This document shows, piece by piece, positions 1 through 8,612 of a stretch of 64,000 bases of DNA (within the stretch, counting starts at the first letter, position 1; each line of letters begins with the position of its first letter). This DNA comes from Comamonas testosteroni ATCC 11996 (GTDB lineage Bacteria; Pseudomonadota; Gammaproteobacteria; Burkholderiales; Burkholderiaceae_C): the NCBI RefSeq assembly GCF_000241525.1, contig NZ_AHIL01000019.1, positions 1 through 64,000 of the forward strand, given 5' to 3'. Both the position numbers and the translations under genes were made by a program. Below the pieces are notes generated by a model that was given only the letters and a program-made list of their open reading frames with translations, did not search any database and was not told the origin of the DNA.

Positions 1-775
1 TGTCTCCAAGGTCATCCACGCCGACGGCGCCAGCCTCAAGGACGGCCTGGCCGAGAACGTGGCGGCCCAGGTGCTGGCACTTGCTGGCAACTACAGCCAC
101 ATCCTGTTCCCCTCGACCGCCTCGGGCAAGAACGTGGCTCCTCGCGTGGCCGCCAAGCTGGATGTGGCCCAGATCAGCGACATCACCAAGGTCGACTCCG
201 CCGACACCTTCGAGCGCCCCATCTACGCGGGCAACGCCATCGCCACCGTGCAGTCCGCCGATGCCGTCAAGGTCATCACCGTGCGTACCACGGGCTTTGA
301 CGCAGCAGCTGCCACTGGCGGCTCGGCGGCGGTGGAAACGGCGGCTGCCGTGGCCGACAGCGGCAAGAGCGCCTTTGTGGGCCGCGAAGTGACCAAGAGC
401 GACCGTCCCGAACTGACGGCAGCGAAGATCATCGTCTCCGGCGGCCGTGCTCTGGGCTCGGCCGAGAAGTTCACCGAAGTGATCACCCCCCTGGCCGACA
501 AGCTGGGTGCGGCCATCGGCGCGTCGCGCGCTGCGGTGGATGCGGGCTACGCGCCCAACGACCTGCAAGTGGGCCAGACGGGCAAGATCGTGGCGCCCCA
601 GCTGTACATTGCCTGCGGCATCTCGGGTGCGATCCAGCATCTGGCGGGTATGAAGGACTCGAAGGTGATCGTGGCGATCAACAAGGACCCCGAGGCACCG
701 ATCTTCTCGGTGGCCGATTACGGTCTGGAAGCCGATCTGTTCACGGCCGTGCCCGAACTGGTCAACGCGCTGTAA
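1..775 (+). CDS. etfA: Electron transfer flavoprotein alpha subunit, 3' part
   Basis: The reading frame is open from the window edge, so the true start lies upstream; about 257 codons are visible. The protein carries FAD and passes electrons from acyl-CoA and other dehydrogenases to ETF-quinone oxidoreductase. The C-terminal FAD domain is clear: SGGRALGS, then [20 protein letters not shown], then [17 protein letters not shown] close to the C-terminus, all at the positions expected of EtfA. etfB would be expected just upstream, outside the window. A strong intrinsic terminator follows 16 bases after the stop. Identification is secure; only the N-terminal part is missing. Confidence 0.95.
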   Translation, partial: VSKVIHADGASLKDGLAENVAAQVLALAGNYSHILFPSTASGKNVAPRVAAKLDVAQISDITKVDSADTFERPIYAGNAIATVQSADAVKVITVRTTGFDAAAATGGSAAVETAAAVADSGKSAFVGREVTKSDRPELTAAKIIVSGGRALGSAEKFTEVITPLADKLGAAIGASRAAVDAGYAPNDLQVGQTGKIVAPQLYIACGISGAIQHLAGMKDSKVIVAINKDPEAPIFSVADYGLEADLFTAVPELVNAL

Positions 776-791
776 TTTGGCGCACATCAAA

Positions 792-816
792 AGAGGGGCT
801 TCAAGCCCCTCTTTTT
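792..816 (+). terminator. Intrinsic terminator of etfA
   Basis: A perfect inverted repeat (AGAGGGGCTT / AAGCCCCTCT) is followed by a T run, just after the etfA stop codon. Confidence 0.9.
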
Positions 817-915
817 CCATGGGCGCCTGGCTCGTACAGGTCAGGTCATCAACAATAATTCGGCAGCTGCATGGGCGCTTCAGACCCACTGCATTGATGG
901 AGAGGGAGACTCTGA

Positions 916-2046
916 ATGAATCGCAAGCATTGGGTGTTGGCGCGAGCCGGTTTGGTCGCGATGTGTGCAGGTGCTGCTTTGGTGGCGCAGGCCTGGACGG
1001 TTGGGCAGGTGGCCCCGATGTCAGGGGCTGAAGCCAGTCAGGGGCGGGCCTATGCGCAGGGCATGCGTCTGTACTTTGACCAGGTCAACAAGGCCGGTGG
1101 CGTGCAGGGCCAACCTGTGGAGTTGGCTGTGCTCGATGATGTAGGCCACCCTGAAGAGACCGTGACCAAGACGCGCAAGCTGCTGAGCGAATCCAAGCCC
1201 GTGGTGCTGGCAGGCTATTTCGGCAATCGCAATCTCTCGGCCTTGCTGGAGAGCAAGGCTCTGGATGGCTCGCAGATTCCACTGGTGGGTTATCAGAGCA
1301 CGGACACCCGTGTGCTGGCATCGCCCCAGATGTTCTCCACGCGTGCAGGGCTTGCCGAGCAGGTCGCAAAGATTTCCACCCACCTGGCCACCGTAGGCAT
1401 TACGCGGTTGGCGTTGGTGTTCGAGGAGCGTCCCGATGCGCAGGAGCTGACGGCCTTGGTGACCAAGGCCGTGAACCCCAGCGGGGCCAAGCTGGTGGCA
1501 TCGGCCATGCTCAAGAGCCGAGGTGGCACGGACAAGGCTGTGCGGGAGCTGCAGACCGCGAAGACTTCGCCTCAGGCCATTCTGTTGGTGGCTTCCAGCC
1601 CTGCCACGGCGGCATTTGTCGAGGCATATCGCATGGAGGGCGGTACCGCTCAGGTCTATGCCACGGCCGAGGCCGATATCGAGCAGTTGGCCAAGCGCCT
1701 GCCTGTGGAGTACATGAGCGGTCTGTCGATTGCCCAGGTGGTTCCCAGTCCCTACAAGGTATCGGGCAAGCTCAACAAGGAGTTTCGCGACGCGACGATT
1801 GCTGCAGGCAAGTCCCTGGACGTTCCGGTGAGCTTTGCCATGATGGAAGGCTTTGTGAATGCCAAAGTCATCGTTGAGGCCATGCGTCGCAGCCAGCCGG
1901 TGACGCCGGAAAAAATGAGTGCTGCCTTGCGCGGGCTGGAGTCTTATGACCTGGGCGGCTACTGGGTGAACTTCAAGCCCGGGCAAGTGGGATCCAAATA
2001 TGTGGACCTGTCCATCGTCAATGCCGCCGGGCGTGTGACACAGTAA
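916..2046 (+). CDS. ABC-type branched-chain amino-acid-like periplasmic binding protein
   Basis: This 376-aa protein has a signal peptide (basic MNRKH start, hydrophobic core to about residue 27) and the type I periplasmic binding fold of the LivJ/Peripl_BP_6 family: APMSGAEASQGRAYAQGM near residue 33, then NKAGGVQGQPVEL and DDVGHPEETVTKTRKL, as in receptors that bind amino acids, amides or aromatic acids. The start is set by GGAGAGGGAG about 6 bases before the ATG. The gene stands alone between two terminators with no permease or ATPase beside it, so it either feeds a transporter encoded elsewhere or acts as a sensor. The ligand cannot be told from the sequence. Confidence 0.85.
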   Translation: MNRKHWVLARAGLVAMCAGAALVAQAWTVGQVAPMSGAEASQGRAYAQGMRLYFDQVNKAGGVQGQPVELAVLDDVGHPEETVTKTRKLLSESKPVVLAGYFGNRNLSALLESKALDGSQIPLVGYQSTDTRVLASPQMFSTRAGLAEQVAKISTHLATVGITRLALVFEERPDAQELTALVTKAVNPSGAKLVASAMLKSRGGTDKAVRELQTAKTSPQAILLVASSPATAAFVEAYRMEGGTAQVYATAEADIEQLAKRLPVEYMSGLSIAQVVPSPYKVSGKLNKEFRDATIAAGKSLDVPVSFAMMEGFVNAKVIVEAMRRSQPVTPEKMSAALRGLESYDLGGYWVNFKPGQVGSKYVDLSIVNAAGRVTQ

Positions 2047-2052
2047 GAAACC

Positions 2053-2087
2053 AAGGCCTGACGCAGCACCGCGTTCAGGCCTTTTTT
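2053..2087 (+). terminator. Intrinsic terminator after binding-protein gene
   Basis: Stem AAGGCCTGA / TCAGGCCTT followed by six T, immediately after the stop codon. Confidence 0.88.
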
Positions 2088-2250
2088 GCGGCCGCTCCCA
2101 TCACGATGCTCCTCCGTACACAGAGAAGGCAAAAACTGTTGCCCTGGGGACAGGGAGTGGCGCCATGGCAGGCGAAACTGGCCAAAGGCCAGTCGGACGG
2201 CTTCACCGTCGGCACATGCAAACGGTGAGCCGCCCTTCGAACTGCTTCTG

Positions 2251-2303
2251 AAATAAGAGCTGCTTGCGTATTTGGAACAAACGCTACAGCCCTTTTTTAT
2301 TTA
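2251..2303 (+). repeat. Degenerate intergenic palindromic repeat, copy A
   Basis: The core AGCTGCTTGCG...CGCTACAGCC followed by a T-rich tail resembles the copies at 26406-26443 and 34518-34560. The form recalls short AGCTGCTAGCGCTT-type intergenic repeats common in Comamonadaceae genomes (from memory). It lies in the 280-base gap ahead of the nitronate monooxygenase gene, where I see nothing else beyond the terminator. Confidence 0.5.
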
Positions 2304-2326
2304 TAAAACGAAGAAGGAGACAACAC

Positions 2327-3283
2327 ATGTCCAAGCTGCCACCCGCCCTCAAAAAGCTGGCTTTGCCTGTCATCGGCTCGCCGCTTTTCATCATCAGCAA
2401 TCCCAAGCTTGTCATTGAGCAGTGCAAGGCCGGTATTGTCGGCTCCATGCCTTCTCTCAATGCCCGTCCTGCCGAGCAACTGGAGGACTGGCTGGCAGAG
2501 ATCACCGAGACTCTGGCGGCCTGGGACAAGGCCCATCCCGATCGTCCTTCGGCACCATTCGCCATCAATCAGATCGTGCACAAGAGCAATGACCGTCTTG
2601 AGCACGACATGCAGGTCTGCGCCAAGTACAAGGTGCCCATCATCATCACCAGCCTGGGCGCGCGTGAAGATGTGAATCAGGCTGTGCATAGCTGGGGCGG
2701 TGTGGTGCTGCACGACATCATCAACAACAAGTTTGCGCGCAAGGCCATTGAAAAAGGTGCCGATGGCCTGATCGCCGTGGCAGCCGGTGCTGGCGGCCAT
2801 GCGGGTGTGAAGAGTCCGTTTGCCCTGGTGCAGGAAATTCGCCAATGGTTTGACGGCCCTCTGGCGCTGTCCGGCTCGATTGCCACGGGTGGCTCTATTC
2901 TGGCGGCCCAGGCCATGGGGGCGGACTTTGCCTATATCGGATCGGCCTTCATTGCGACCGACGAGGCGCGCGCCGTTGAAGCCTACAAGCAGGCGATTGT
3001 CGAAGGCAGCTCCGACGACGTGGTCTACAGCAATCTGTTCACAGGCGTGCATGGCAACTATCTGGCGCCTTCGATTCGTGCGGCCGGTCTGGATCCGGAA
3101 AACCTGCCCGAATCCGACCCCAGCAAGATGAACTTTGGCGGCGGTGCGCAAAAGGCCTGGAAGGATATCTGGGGCTGCGGCCAGGGTATCGGTGTCATTG
3201 ACAAGGTGCAGTCCACGGCGGAGCTCGTGGCTCGCCTCAAGCGTGAGTACGCCGACGCCAAGGCAAGCCTGCTGGTTGCCTGA
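2327..3283 (+). CDS. Nitronate monooxygenase (2-nitropropane dioxygenase family)
   Basis: The 318-aa FMN-dependent TIM-barrel enzyme oxidises nitronates (for example propionate-3-nitronate) to aldehydes plus nitrite or nitrate, which detoxifies nitroalkanes. Visible motifs: the N-terminal PVIGSPLFIISNP segment, the glycine-rich AAGAGGHAG (catalytic His region), LALSGSIATGGSILAAQAMG and DFAYIGSAFIAT, which form the phosphate-binding end of the barrel. The start at 2327 is chosen for AAGGAGA 7 bases upstream; an in-frame TTG at 2264 has no ribosome site and would add a basic, non-homologous tail. The gene is monocistronic, with a terminator downstream. Bacterial members often have broad or unknown natural substrates. 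Confidence 0.9.
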   Translation: MSKLPPALKKLALPVIGSPLFIISNPKLVIEQCKAGIVGSMPSLNARPAEQLEDWLAEITETLAAWDKAHPDRPSAPFAINQIVHKSNDRLEHDMQVCAKYKVPIIITSLGAREDVNQAVHSWGGVVLHDIINNKFARKAIEKGADGLIAVAAGAGGHAGVKSPFALVQEIRQWFDGPLALSGSIATGGSILAAQAMGADFAYIGSAFIATDEARAVEAYKQAIVEGSSDDVVYSNLFTGVHGNYLAPSIRAAGLDPENLPESDPSKMNFGGGAQKAWKDIWGCGQGIGVIDKVQSTAELVARLKREYADAKASLLVA

Positions 3284-3307
3284 GGCAGTTCACTATCTTC
3301 TGTGCCA

Positions 3308-3332
3308 ACGGCGTCCTCGGACGCCGTTTTTT
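3308..3332 (+). terminator. Intrinsic terminator of nitronate monooxygenase gene
   Basis: Stem ACGGCGTC / GACGCCGT with a 4-5 base loop followed by six T. Confidence 0.85.
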
Positions 3333-3407
3333 ATGGGCGGCTTACTTGCTTGATGTTGCTCAAGCACGACTTTTGCGAGGGTTAACCCTTGTCAAATCGC
3401 TTCGGAG

Positions 3408-3421
3408 TTGATGCGTATCAA
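3408..3421. promoter_or_regulatory. FNR/Anr box upstream of cydD
   Basis: TTGATGCGTATCAA matches the FNR consensus TTGAT-N4-ATCAA at every defined position. It lies about 110 bases before the cydD start. If FNR acts as a class II activator (site centred near -41.5), transcription would begin near 3456. This fits oxygen-limited induction of a high-affinity oxidase. The site is seen; regulator binding is inferred. Confidence 0.8.
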
Positions 3422-3497
3422 TGTAGGCCTGGTCCTGCAATTGGCTTTTGCATATCAAGTCATGATGATTGTCAAAAGAAGAGTAGTATTCCGTTAA

Positions 3498-3515
3498 TTT
3501 CAGTAAATACTGAAA
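3498..3515. promoter_or_regulatory. Perfect 8-bp inverted repeat abutting the cydD start
   Basis: TTTCAGTA-AA-TACTGAAA ends 8 bases before the cydD ATG and occupies the place where a ribosome site should be; no good Shine-Dalgarno sequence is visible. It could be an operator or an RNA hairpin that limits translation. Confidence 0.5.
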
Positions 3516-3523
3516 ATTGAGAA

Positions 3524-5257
3524 ATGCAGCACACCCCTTCTTCCCCCATCGACAATCGGACCGATACAGCACATGCCGAGTTGGCGAGCGTCATCCGTCG
3601 CCCCAGCGCGGGTGCTGTGTGGCAGGTGTTTGCCGGGCTGATATGGCTGCCACAGGCAGCCTTGCTGGCCTGGGCTGTGCAACTCATGGCCAACGGTCGG
3701 GGCATGGCGGCCGTCTGGCCCATGGCGGCTGGCGTGTTGTTACTGGGCTTGCTGCGAGCCTGGGCAGAAGGTCATGGTGGCATGCTGGCCAACCGTGCTG
3801 CGCGCGCGCAGCTGAGCAGCTTGCGCGCCCAGGTGGCGCAGTCGCTGGCTCAGACATCGCCGCTGGACAAAAGCCGACCGGCCTCGGGTCAGGCCGCCAG
3901 CGCCATGGCCGAGCAGGCCGAGGCCATTGTTCCGTGGCTGGCGCGTTACCAAAGCGCGATGTGGCGTGTGCGTCTGCTGCCATTGGTGATTCTGGCTGCC
4001 GTGGCCTTGCAGTCATGGGTAGCGGCTCTAATTTTGATGGTTGCCGCGCCGCTGATACCGCTCTTCATGGCGATCGTGGGCTGGCGTGCCAAGGCGGCTA
4101 GCGAAGAGCAGATGCTGCAGCTCGGACATATGAACGCTTTCTTGCTGGACCGCCTGCGCGGCCTGAGCACGCTGCGTGCTCTGCATGCCGTGGAGCTGAC
4201 GGGCCAGCGATTGCGTGACCATGCCGAAGACCTGCGCACCCGCACCATGCGCGTGCTGCGCATTGCCTTTCTGTCTTCTGCGGTGCTGGAGCTTTTCTCG
4301 GCGCTGGGCGTGGCCATGGTGGCCGTCTACATAGGCTTTCACCTGCTGGGTACGCTGAATTTCGGCGCCTGGGGCAGCAAGCTCGGTCTGGGTCAGGCCA
4401 TGTTCGTGCTGCTGCTGGCACCGGCATTCTTCGATCCGCTGCGCGATCTCTCGGCCGTCTGGCATGACAGGGCCGCCGGCGAGGCAGCACTGCAGACCTT
4501 GCAGAGCATGCAGGCTCAGTCCGTGCAGATTGTCGGTGCACAGCATGTCATCGATCCGGTGCTTCCGGGAAAAGCATCTCTATCGCCTGTCCGCCCTGTG
4601 TCTGTCTGCATTGCCGACCTTGAGGTTCAGGCGCCGGGCAGCGACTCCCGGCTCGCCCCCCTGTCTTTGCAGCTAGAGGCCGGAGAGCATGTGGCGCTGT
4701 GGAGTCCCAGCGGCAGCGGCAAGTCCGTGCTGCTGGCGCAAATTGCCGGCCTCTTGCCAGTGCAGCAAGGCCGTATCGAAGTCGACCGGCAGACGCTTGA
4801 GGCCGGCAGCGCAACGCAGCTGCGCCAGCGCATGGCCTGGCTTGGACAGCAGCCCCATGTCTTTGCCGGCTCGGCCGCGCGCAATATTGCGCTCGGGCGC
4901 AGCTATGTAGGGCCCGAGCAGGTTGCCGAAGCTACGCAGCAGGCAGCACTTGATGAGACCCTGGCGCATCGCCCCGGCGCAAGCCTGGGTGAGGGCGGTG
5001 CAGGACTTTCCGGTGGCGAGGTGGTGAGGCTAGCTCTGGCGCGCATGGCCGCGCAGACACAGGCGGGACTGTTGCTGGTCGATGAACCTACCGCTCATCT
5101 GGATCCTGAGACAGCGACCCAGATCACGCAGTCTCTGCGCCATCTGGCCAGGGGGCGCACCATGCTGGTCGCCACCCACGATGCGCAACTGGCCGCTGCC
5201 ATGGATCGTGTGATCGAACTGCCGCTGCTGCGACGAGTGCAGGAGCCGCAGCCATGA
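3524..5257 (+). CDS. cydD: Heterodimeric ABC exporter subunit CydD (cysteine/glutathione export)
   Basis: This 577-aa half-transporter pairs with CydC to export thiols to the periplasm, which is needed for assembly of cytochrome bd. The N-terminal membrane domain contains the CydD-type segment SSAVLELFSALGVAMVAVYI and a GQAMFVLLLAPAFFDPLRDL helix. The nucleotide-binding domain shows Walker A (SGSGKSVLLA near residue 397), signature LSGGE (near 495) and Walker B LLLVDEPTAHLD. The gene opens the cydDCABX operon and overlaps cydC by four bases (ATGA). The start codon has only a weak ribosome site and is preceded by an 18-base palindrome. An FNR box upstream suggests induction at low oxygen. Confidence 0.93.
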   Translation: MQHTPSSPIDNRTDTAHAELASVIRRPSAGAVWQVFAGLIWLPQAALLAWAVQLMANGRGMAAVWPMAAGVLLLGLLRAWAEGHGGMLANRAARAQLSSLRAQVAQSLAQTSPLDKSRPASGQAASAMAEQAEAIVPWLARYQSAMWRVRLLPLVILAAVALQSWVAALILMVAAPLIPLFMAIVGWRAKAASEEQMLQLGHMNAFLLDRLRGLSTLRALHAVELTGQRLRDHAEDLRTRTMRVLRIAFLSSAVLELFSALGVAMVAVYIGFHLLGTLNFGAWGSKLGLGQAMFVLLLAPAFFDPLRDLSAVWHDRAAGEAALQTLQSMQAQSVQIVGAQHVIDPVLPGKASLSPVRPVSVCIADLEVQAPGSDSRLAPLSLQLEAGEHVALWSPSGSGKSVLLAQIAGLLPVQQGRIEVDRQTLEAGSATQLRQRMAWLGQQPHVFAGSAARNIALGRSYVGPEQVAEATQQAALDETLAHRPGASLGEGGAGLSGGEVVRLALARMAAQTQAGLLLVDEPTAHLDPETATQITQSLRHLARGRTMLVATHDAQLAAAMDRVIELPLLRRVQEPQP

Positions 5258-6978
5258 AGATGCGAGCCATTTCAATGTGCGAGATGCTGAAGCTGCTGGG
5301 CCAGATGGCGCCGCGCAATCTCTGGCTGGGCGGTGCCGCCCTGGCTGCGCTCACTGTGCTGATGGGCATGGCTTTGCTGGGCTTGTCGGGCTGGTTCATC
5401 ACGGCCACGGCCCTGGCCGGGCTGGTGCCAGCCACAGCCTTGGTGTTCGATGTGTTCATGCCGTCGGCCGGCATTCGTCTGCTGGCTGTGGGCCGAACCG
5501 GCGCCCGTTATGCCGAGCGCCTGGTGACCCACGATGCCACGCTGGCCGTGCTGGCCGCTTTGCGCCAGAGACTGTTTCTGAGCTGGGCCCGCCCGCAGGG
5601 CGCCCGCCTGCTGCTGCAGCGCCCGGCAAGGCTGTTGCAGCGTCTGACCTCCGATGTGGACGCCCTGGACAATCTTTATCTGCGCCTGCTGGTGCCTGCC
5701 GTAGCGGCGCTGGGCGCGGCCTTGCTGGCGGCTCTGGCCTACGGATTCATGCGCTGGTGGCTGGGCCTGTTGACCCTTGCGTGGCTGCTGCTGGCTGGCT
5801 GGGGCATTGCCCTGTGGCATGGTTTGCGCAGCCGCAAGGCCGCCGTACGCCGTGCCATGGCACTGGAGACCATGCGTGCCCAGACCGTGGATCTGGTTGC
5901 AGGCCAGACCGAGCTGCTGATGGCAGGCCAGTTGCCTGCCCAGGTGCAGCAAGTGCTGCACAGCGATGCGCGCTGTGCCCAGGCCGATGAGCGGCTTTAT
6001 CAATCCGAAGCGGCTGCCGCCCAGGCTTATGGCGCGGTGTCTGCCATTACCTTGAGCGTATCCGTGCTGCTGATGGCCTGGTTGATGGAGCAGGGCCGTA
6101 TCAACGCGCCGGTTGCCGCTCTGGGTATTTTGATGGCACTGTCGGCAATGGAGCCGTTTGCCGCTCTGCGCAGAGGGGCAGAGCAGGCCGGGCGTACGTG
6201 GCTGGCGCTGCGCAGGCTGGCTCCCCCGCTGGCGGCCAAGGCCGAAGTGGCAGGGAAGCCGCAGCAGCCCGAGCAGAAGCTGGCCGTCAGCCTGCAGGCT
6301 GTCCGGCTTCGTCAATTGGGTCCGATAGACCTGAACGTGCGCCAGGGCGAGCGCGTGGCGCTGATCGGCAGCAGCGGTGCAGGCAAGACCAGCTTGCTGC
6401 ATTTGATGGCGGGTGAGCTTCAGCCGGACGAAGGCGTGGTTCAGGCCCGCAGTTGCAGCTGGATGACACAGAGAACCGAGCTTTTTCAGGACAGCCTGCG
6501 CAACAACCTGAGGCTTGCCGATGCCGCCGCTGACGACGAGCAACTGTGGGGCGTCCTGCAGGCTGCGGGTCTTAGAAGCGACGTCATGGCCCTGCCACAG
6601 GGGCTGGACACCATGCTGGGTGAAGGTGGCATGGGTCTGTCCGGGGGCCAGTCGCGCCGGCTGGCACTGGCCAGACTGCTGCTGAGCCCAGACCGCTGCT
6701 GGCTGCTCGATGAGGTGACAGAGGGACTGGATGCCGTCACTGCTGCCGATGTGCTGAAGCGGTTGGTGCAGGCGGCTGAGAGTGGCGCGCGAACGCTGAT
6801 TTTTGCCACGCATTGGCAGCGTGAGGCGAGCTTCGCCGACCGCATTGTGTATCTGCAGGCAGGACGGGTGAGGGCGCAAGCGCTGCGTGGCACCCCAGAG
6901 TTTGAGCAGCTGATGGCAAGGCTGCGACCCGATGCGCTGGGTGCTGTTGCACCTCAGTACATATGTTTTTCCGATTGA
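5254..6978 (+). CDS. cydC: Heterodimeric ABC exporter subunit CydC
   Basis: The 574-aa partner of CydD. The first membrane helix has the CydC-type motif MALLGLSGWFITATALAG, followed by FMPSAGIRLLAVGRTGARYAER. The ATPase domain has SSGAGKTSLLHLMAGELQ (Walker A, near residue 373), LGEGGMGLSGGQSRRLALAR (signature) and CWLLDEVTEGLD as Walker B. The usual aspartate-glutamate-proline is DEV here. CydDC exports cysteine and glutathione and affects haem incorporation into cytochrome bd. Translation is coupled to cydD through an ATGA overlap, and cydA follows after 31 bases. Identification is secure from order and motifs. Confidence 0.93.
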   Translation: MKMRAISMCEMLKLLGQMAPRNLWLGGAALAALTVLMGMALLGLSGWFITATALAGLVPATALVFDVFMPSAGIRLLAVGRTGARYAERLVTHDATLAVLAALRQRLFLSWARPQGARLLLQRPARLLQRLTSDVDALDNLYLRLLVPAVAALGAALLAALAYGFMRWWLGLLTLAWLLLAGWGIALWHGLRSRKAAVRRAMALETMRAQTVDLVAGQTELLMAGQLPAQVQQVLHSDARCAQADERLYQSEAAAAQAYGAVSAITLSVSVLLMAWLMEQGRINAPVAALGILMALSAMEPFAALRRGAEQAGRTWLALRRLAPPLAAKAEVAGKPQQPEQKLAVSLQAVRLRQLGPIDLNVRQGERVALIGSSGAGKTSLLHLMAGELQPDEGVVQARSCSWMTQRTELFQDSLRNNLRLADAAADDEQLWGVLQAAGLRSDVMALPQGLDTMLGEGGMGLSGGQSRRLALARLLLSPDRCWLLDEVTEGLDAVTAADVLKRLVQAAESGARTLIFATHWQREASFADRIVYLQAGRVRAQALRGTPEFEQLMARLRPDALGAVAPQYICFSD

Positions 6979-7009
6979 TTTTTGAAGTACCGAGAGAAAG
7001 GACCTGACC

Positions 7010-8599
7010 ATGGACCTCGATATCGTCGATTTATCGCGACTGCAGTTTGCGATAACGGCGCTCTACCACTTTCTGTTTGTGCCGCTGACACTGGGCCTGT
7101 CCATACTCGTCGCCATCATGGAGACGGTGTATGTGATGACCGGACGTGCCATCTGGCGCGACATGACCAAGTTCTGGGGCGTGCTGTTCGGCATCAACTT
7201 CGCCATGGGTGTGGCAACAGGCGTGGTGATGGAGTTCCAGTTCGGCATGAACTGGAGCTACTACAGCCACTATGTGGGTGACATCTTTGGTGCGCCGCTG
7301 GCGATCGAGGGTTTGATGGCCTTCTTCATGGAGGCGACCTTTGTCGGCCTGTTCTTCTTTGGCTGGGATCGCCTCTCCAAGGTCAAGCACCTGATCGTCA
7401 CCTGCCTGATGGCCATAGGCACCAACTTCTCGGCGCTGTGGATTCTGGTCGCCAATGGCTGGATGCAGAACCCCGTGGGGGCGACTTTCAACCCCCAGAC
7501 CATGCGCATGGAAGTGAATGACTTCTTTGCCGTGCTCACCAATCCCGTGGCGCAGGCCAAGTTCGTGCACACGGTGTCGGCGGGCTACGTCATGGCCTCG
7601 CTGTTCGTGCTGGGCATTTCGGCCTGGTATCTTCTCAAGGGTCGTCACATTCATCTGGCCAAGCGCTCGATGACGGTGGCCGCATCCTTTGGTCTGGCTG
7701 CTTCGCTGTCGGTGGTGGTGCTGGGTGACGAATCCGGCTATCTGTCATCCGAACACCAGAAGATGAAGCTGGCGTCGATCGAAGCCATGTGGGAGACCGA
7801 GCCCGCACCGGCCTCTTTCACGGCCTTTGGTTTCCCCGACCGCGAGGCGCGCGAGACCCACTTTGCCGTGCACATCCCGTGGGTCATGGGCCTGATCGGT
7901 ACGCGTTCGCTGGACACCCAAATTCCCGGCATCAACGAATTGGTCAAGAGCGCGGAAGGCAATATCCGCAACGGTATCGACGCCTATGACGCGTTGCAGA
8001 CCATTCGCAAGGCAAGGAGCGATGCCGAGATTCCCGCCGAGGCACGCCTGCGCTTTGAGAACAATGGCTCCAACCTGGGTTACGCCCTGCTGCTGATGCG
8101 CTATGTGGATGATCCCCGCAAGGCGACCGAAGCGCAGATCCACCAGGCGGCAATGGATACCGTGCCGCCGGTGGGGCCGCTGTTCTGGACCTTCCGCATC
8201 ATGGTTGCCCTGGGCATGTTCTTCATCGTGCTGACCGGCACCTTCTTCTGGCTGGCTGCCCGTCACAGGCTGGATGCCTACCCCTGGCTGCTCAAGGTTG
8301 CCGTGTTCTCGATCCCGCTGCCCTGGATTGCCGCCGAATGCGGTTGGGTGGTGGCCGAGCTGGGTCGCCAGCCCTGGATCATTGAGGGCGTGCTGCCCAC
8401 GGCCATGGCGGTTTCCAATCTGGGCGCGAAGACGCTGTTGCTGACCATTGCCGGTTTCGTGCTGATCTATACCGTGCTGCTGGTTATCGAGCTCAAGCTG
8501 ATGGTCAAGGCCATCAAGAAGGGCCCCGAGCATGAGAGCGAACCCCACCTCAGCCTCTACGAACCCATGATCAAGAAGCTGGCACGCGGCCAAAGCTGA
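7010..8599 (+). CDS. cydA: Cytochrome bd ubiquinol oxidase subunit I
   Basis: The 529-aa membrane subunit oxidises quinol on the periplasmic side and carries haems b558, b595 and d. Visible residues: the haem-ligand His at position 20 in ALYHFLFVPLTLG, a second His near 187 in KFVHTVSAGY, and the quinol loop beginning GDESGYLSSEHQKMKL. The loop is long, as in E. coli-type enzymes. The family hallmark GWVVAELGRQPW lies near residue 450. A good GAGAAAGGA ribosome site precedes the ATG. CydA works with CydB and CydX at low oxygen tension and does not pump protons. Third gene of the cydDCABX operon. Confidence 0.96.
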   Translation: MDLDIVDLSRLQFAITALYHFLFVPLTLGLSILVAIMETVYVMTGRAIWRDMTKFWGVLFGINFAMGVATGVVMEFQFGMNWSYYSHYVGDIFGAPLAIEGLMAFFMEATFVGLFFFGWDRLSKVKHLIVTCLMAIGTNFSALWILVANGWMQNPVGATFNPQTMRMEVNDFFAVLTNPVAQAKFVHTVSAGYVMASLFVLGISAWYLLKGRHIHLAKRSMTVAASFGLAASLSVVVLGDESGYLSSEHQKMKLASIEAMWETEPAPASFTAFGFPDREARETHFAVHIPWVMGLIGTRSLDTQIPGINELVKSAEGNIRNGIDAYDALQTIRKARSDAEIPAEARLRFENNGSNLGYALLLMRYVDDPRKATEAQIHQAAMDTVPPVGPLFWTFRIMVALGMFFIVLTGTFFWLAARHRLDAYPWLLKVAVFSIPLPWIAAECGWVVAELGRQPWIIEGVLPTAMAVSNLGAKTLLLTIAGFVLIYTVLLVIELKLMVKAIKKGPEHESEPHLSLYEPMIKKLARGQS

Positions 8600-8612
8600 G
8601 AGGAGCAACCAA

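Noticed and set aside
5272..7011. 579-codon minus-strand frame opposite cydC
   Set aside because: Mirror of the cydC frame with low-complexity Gln/His content; cydC has all ABC motifs.
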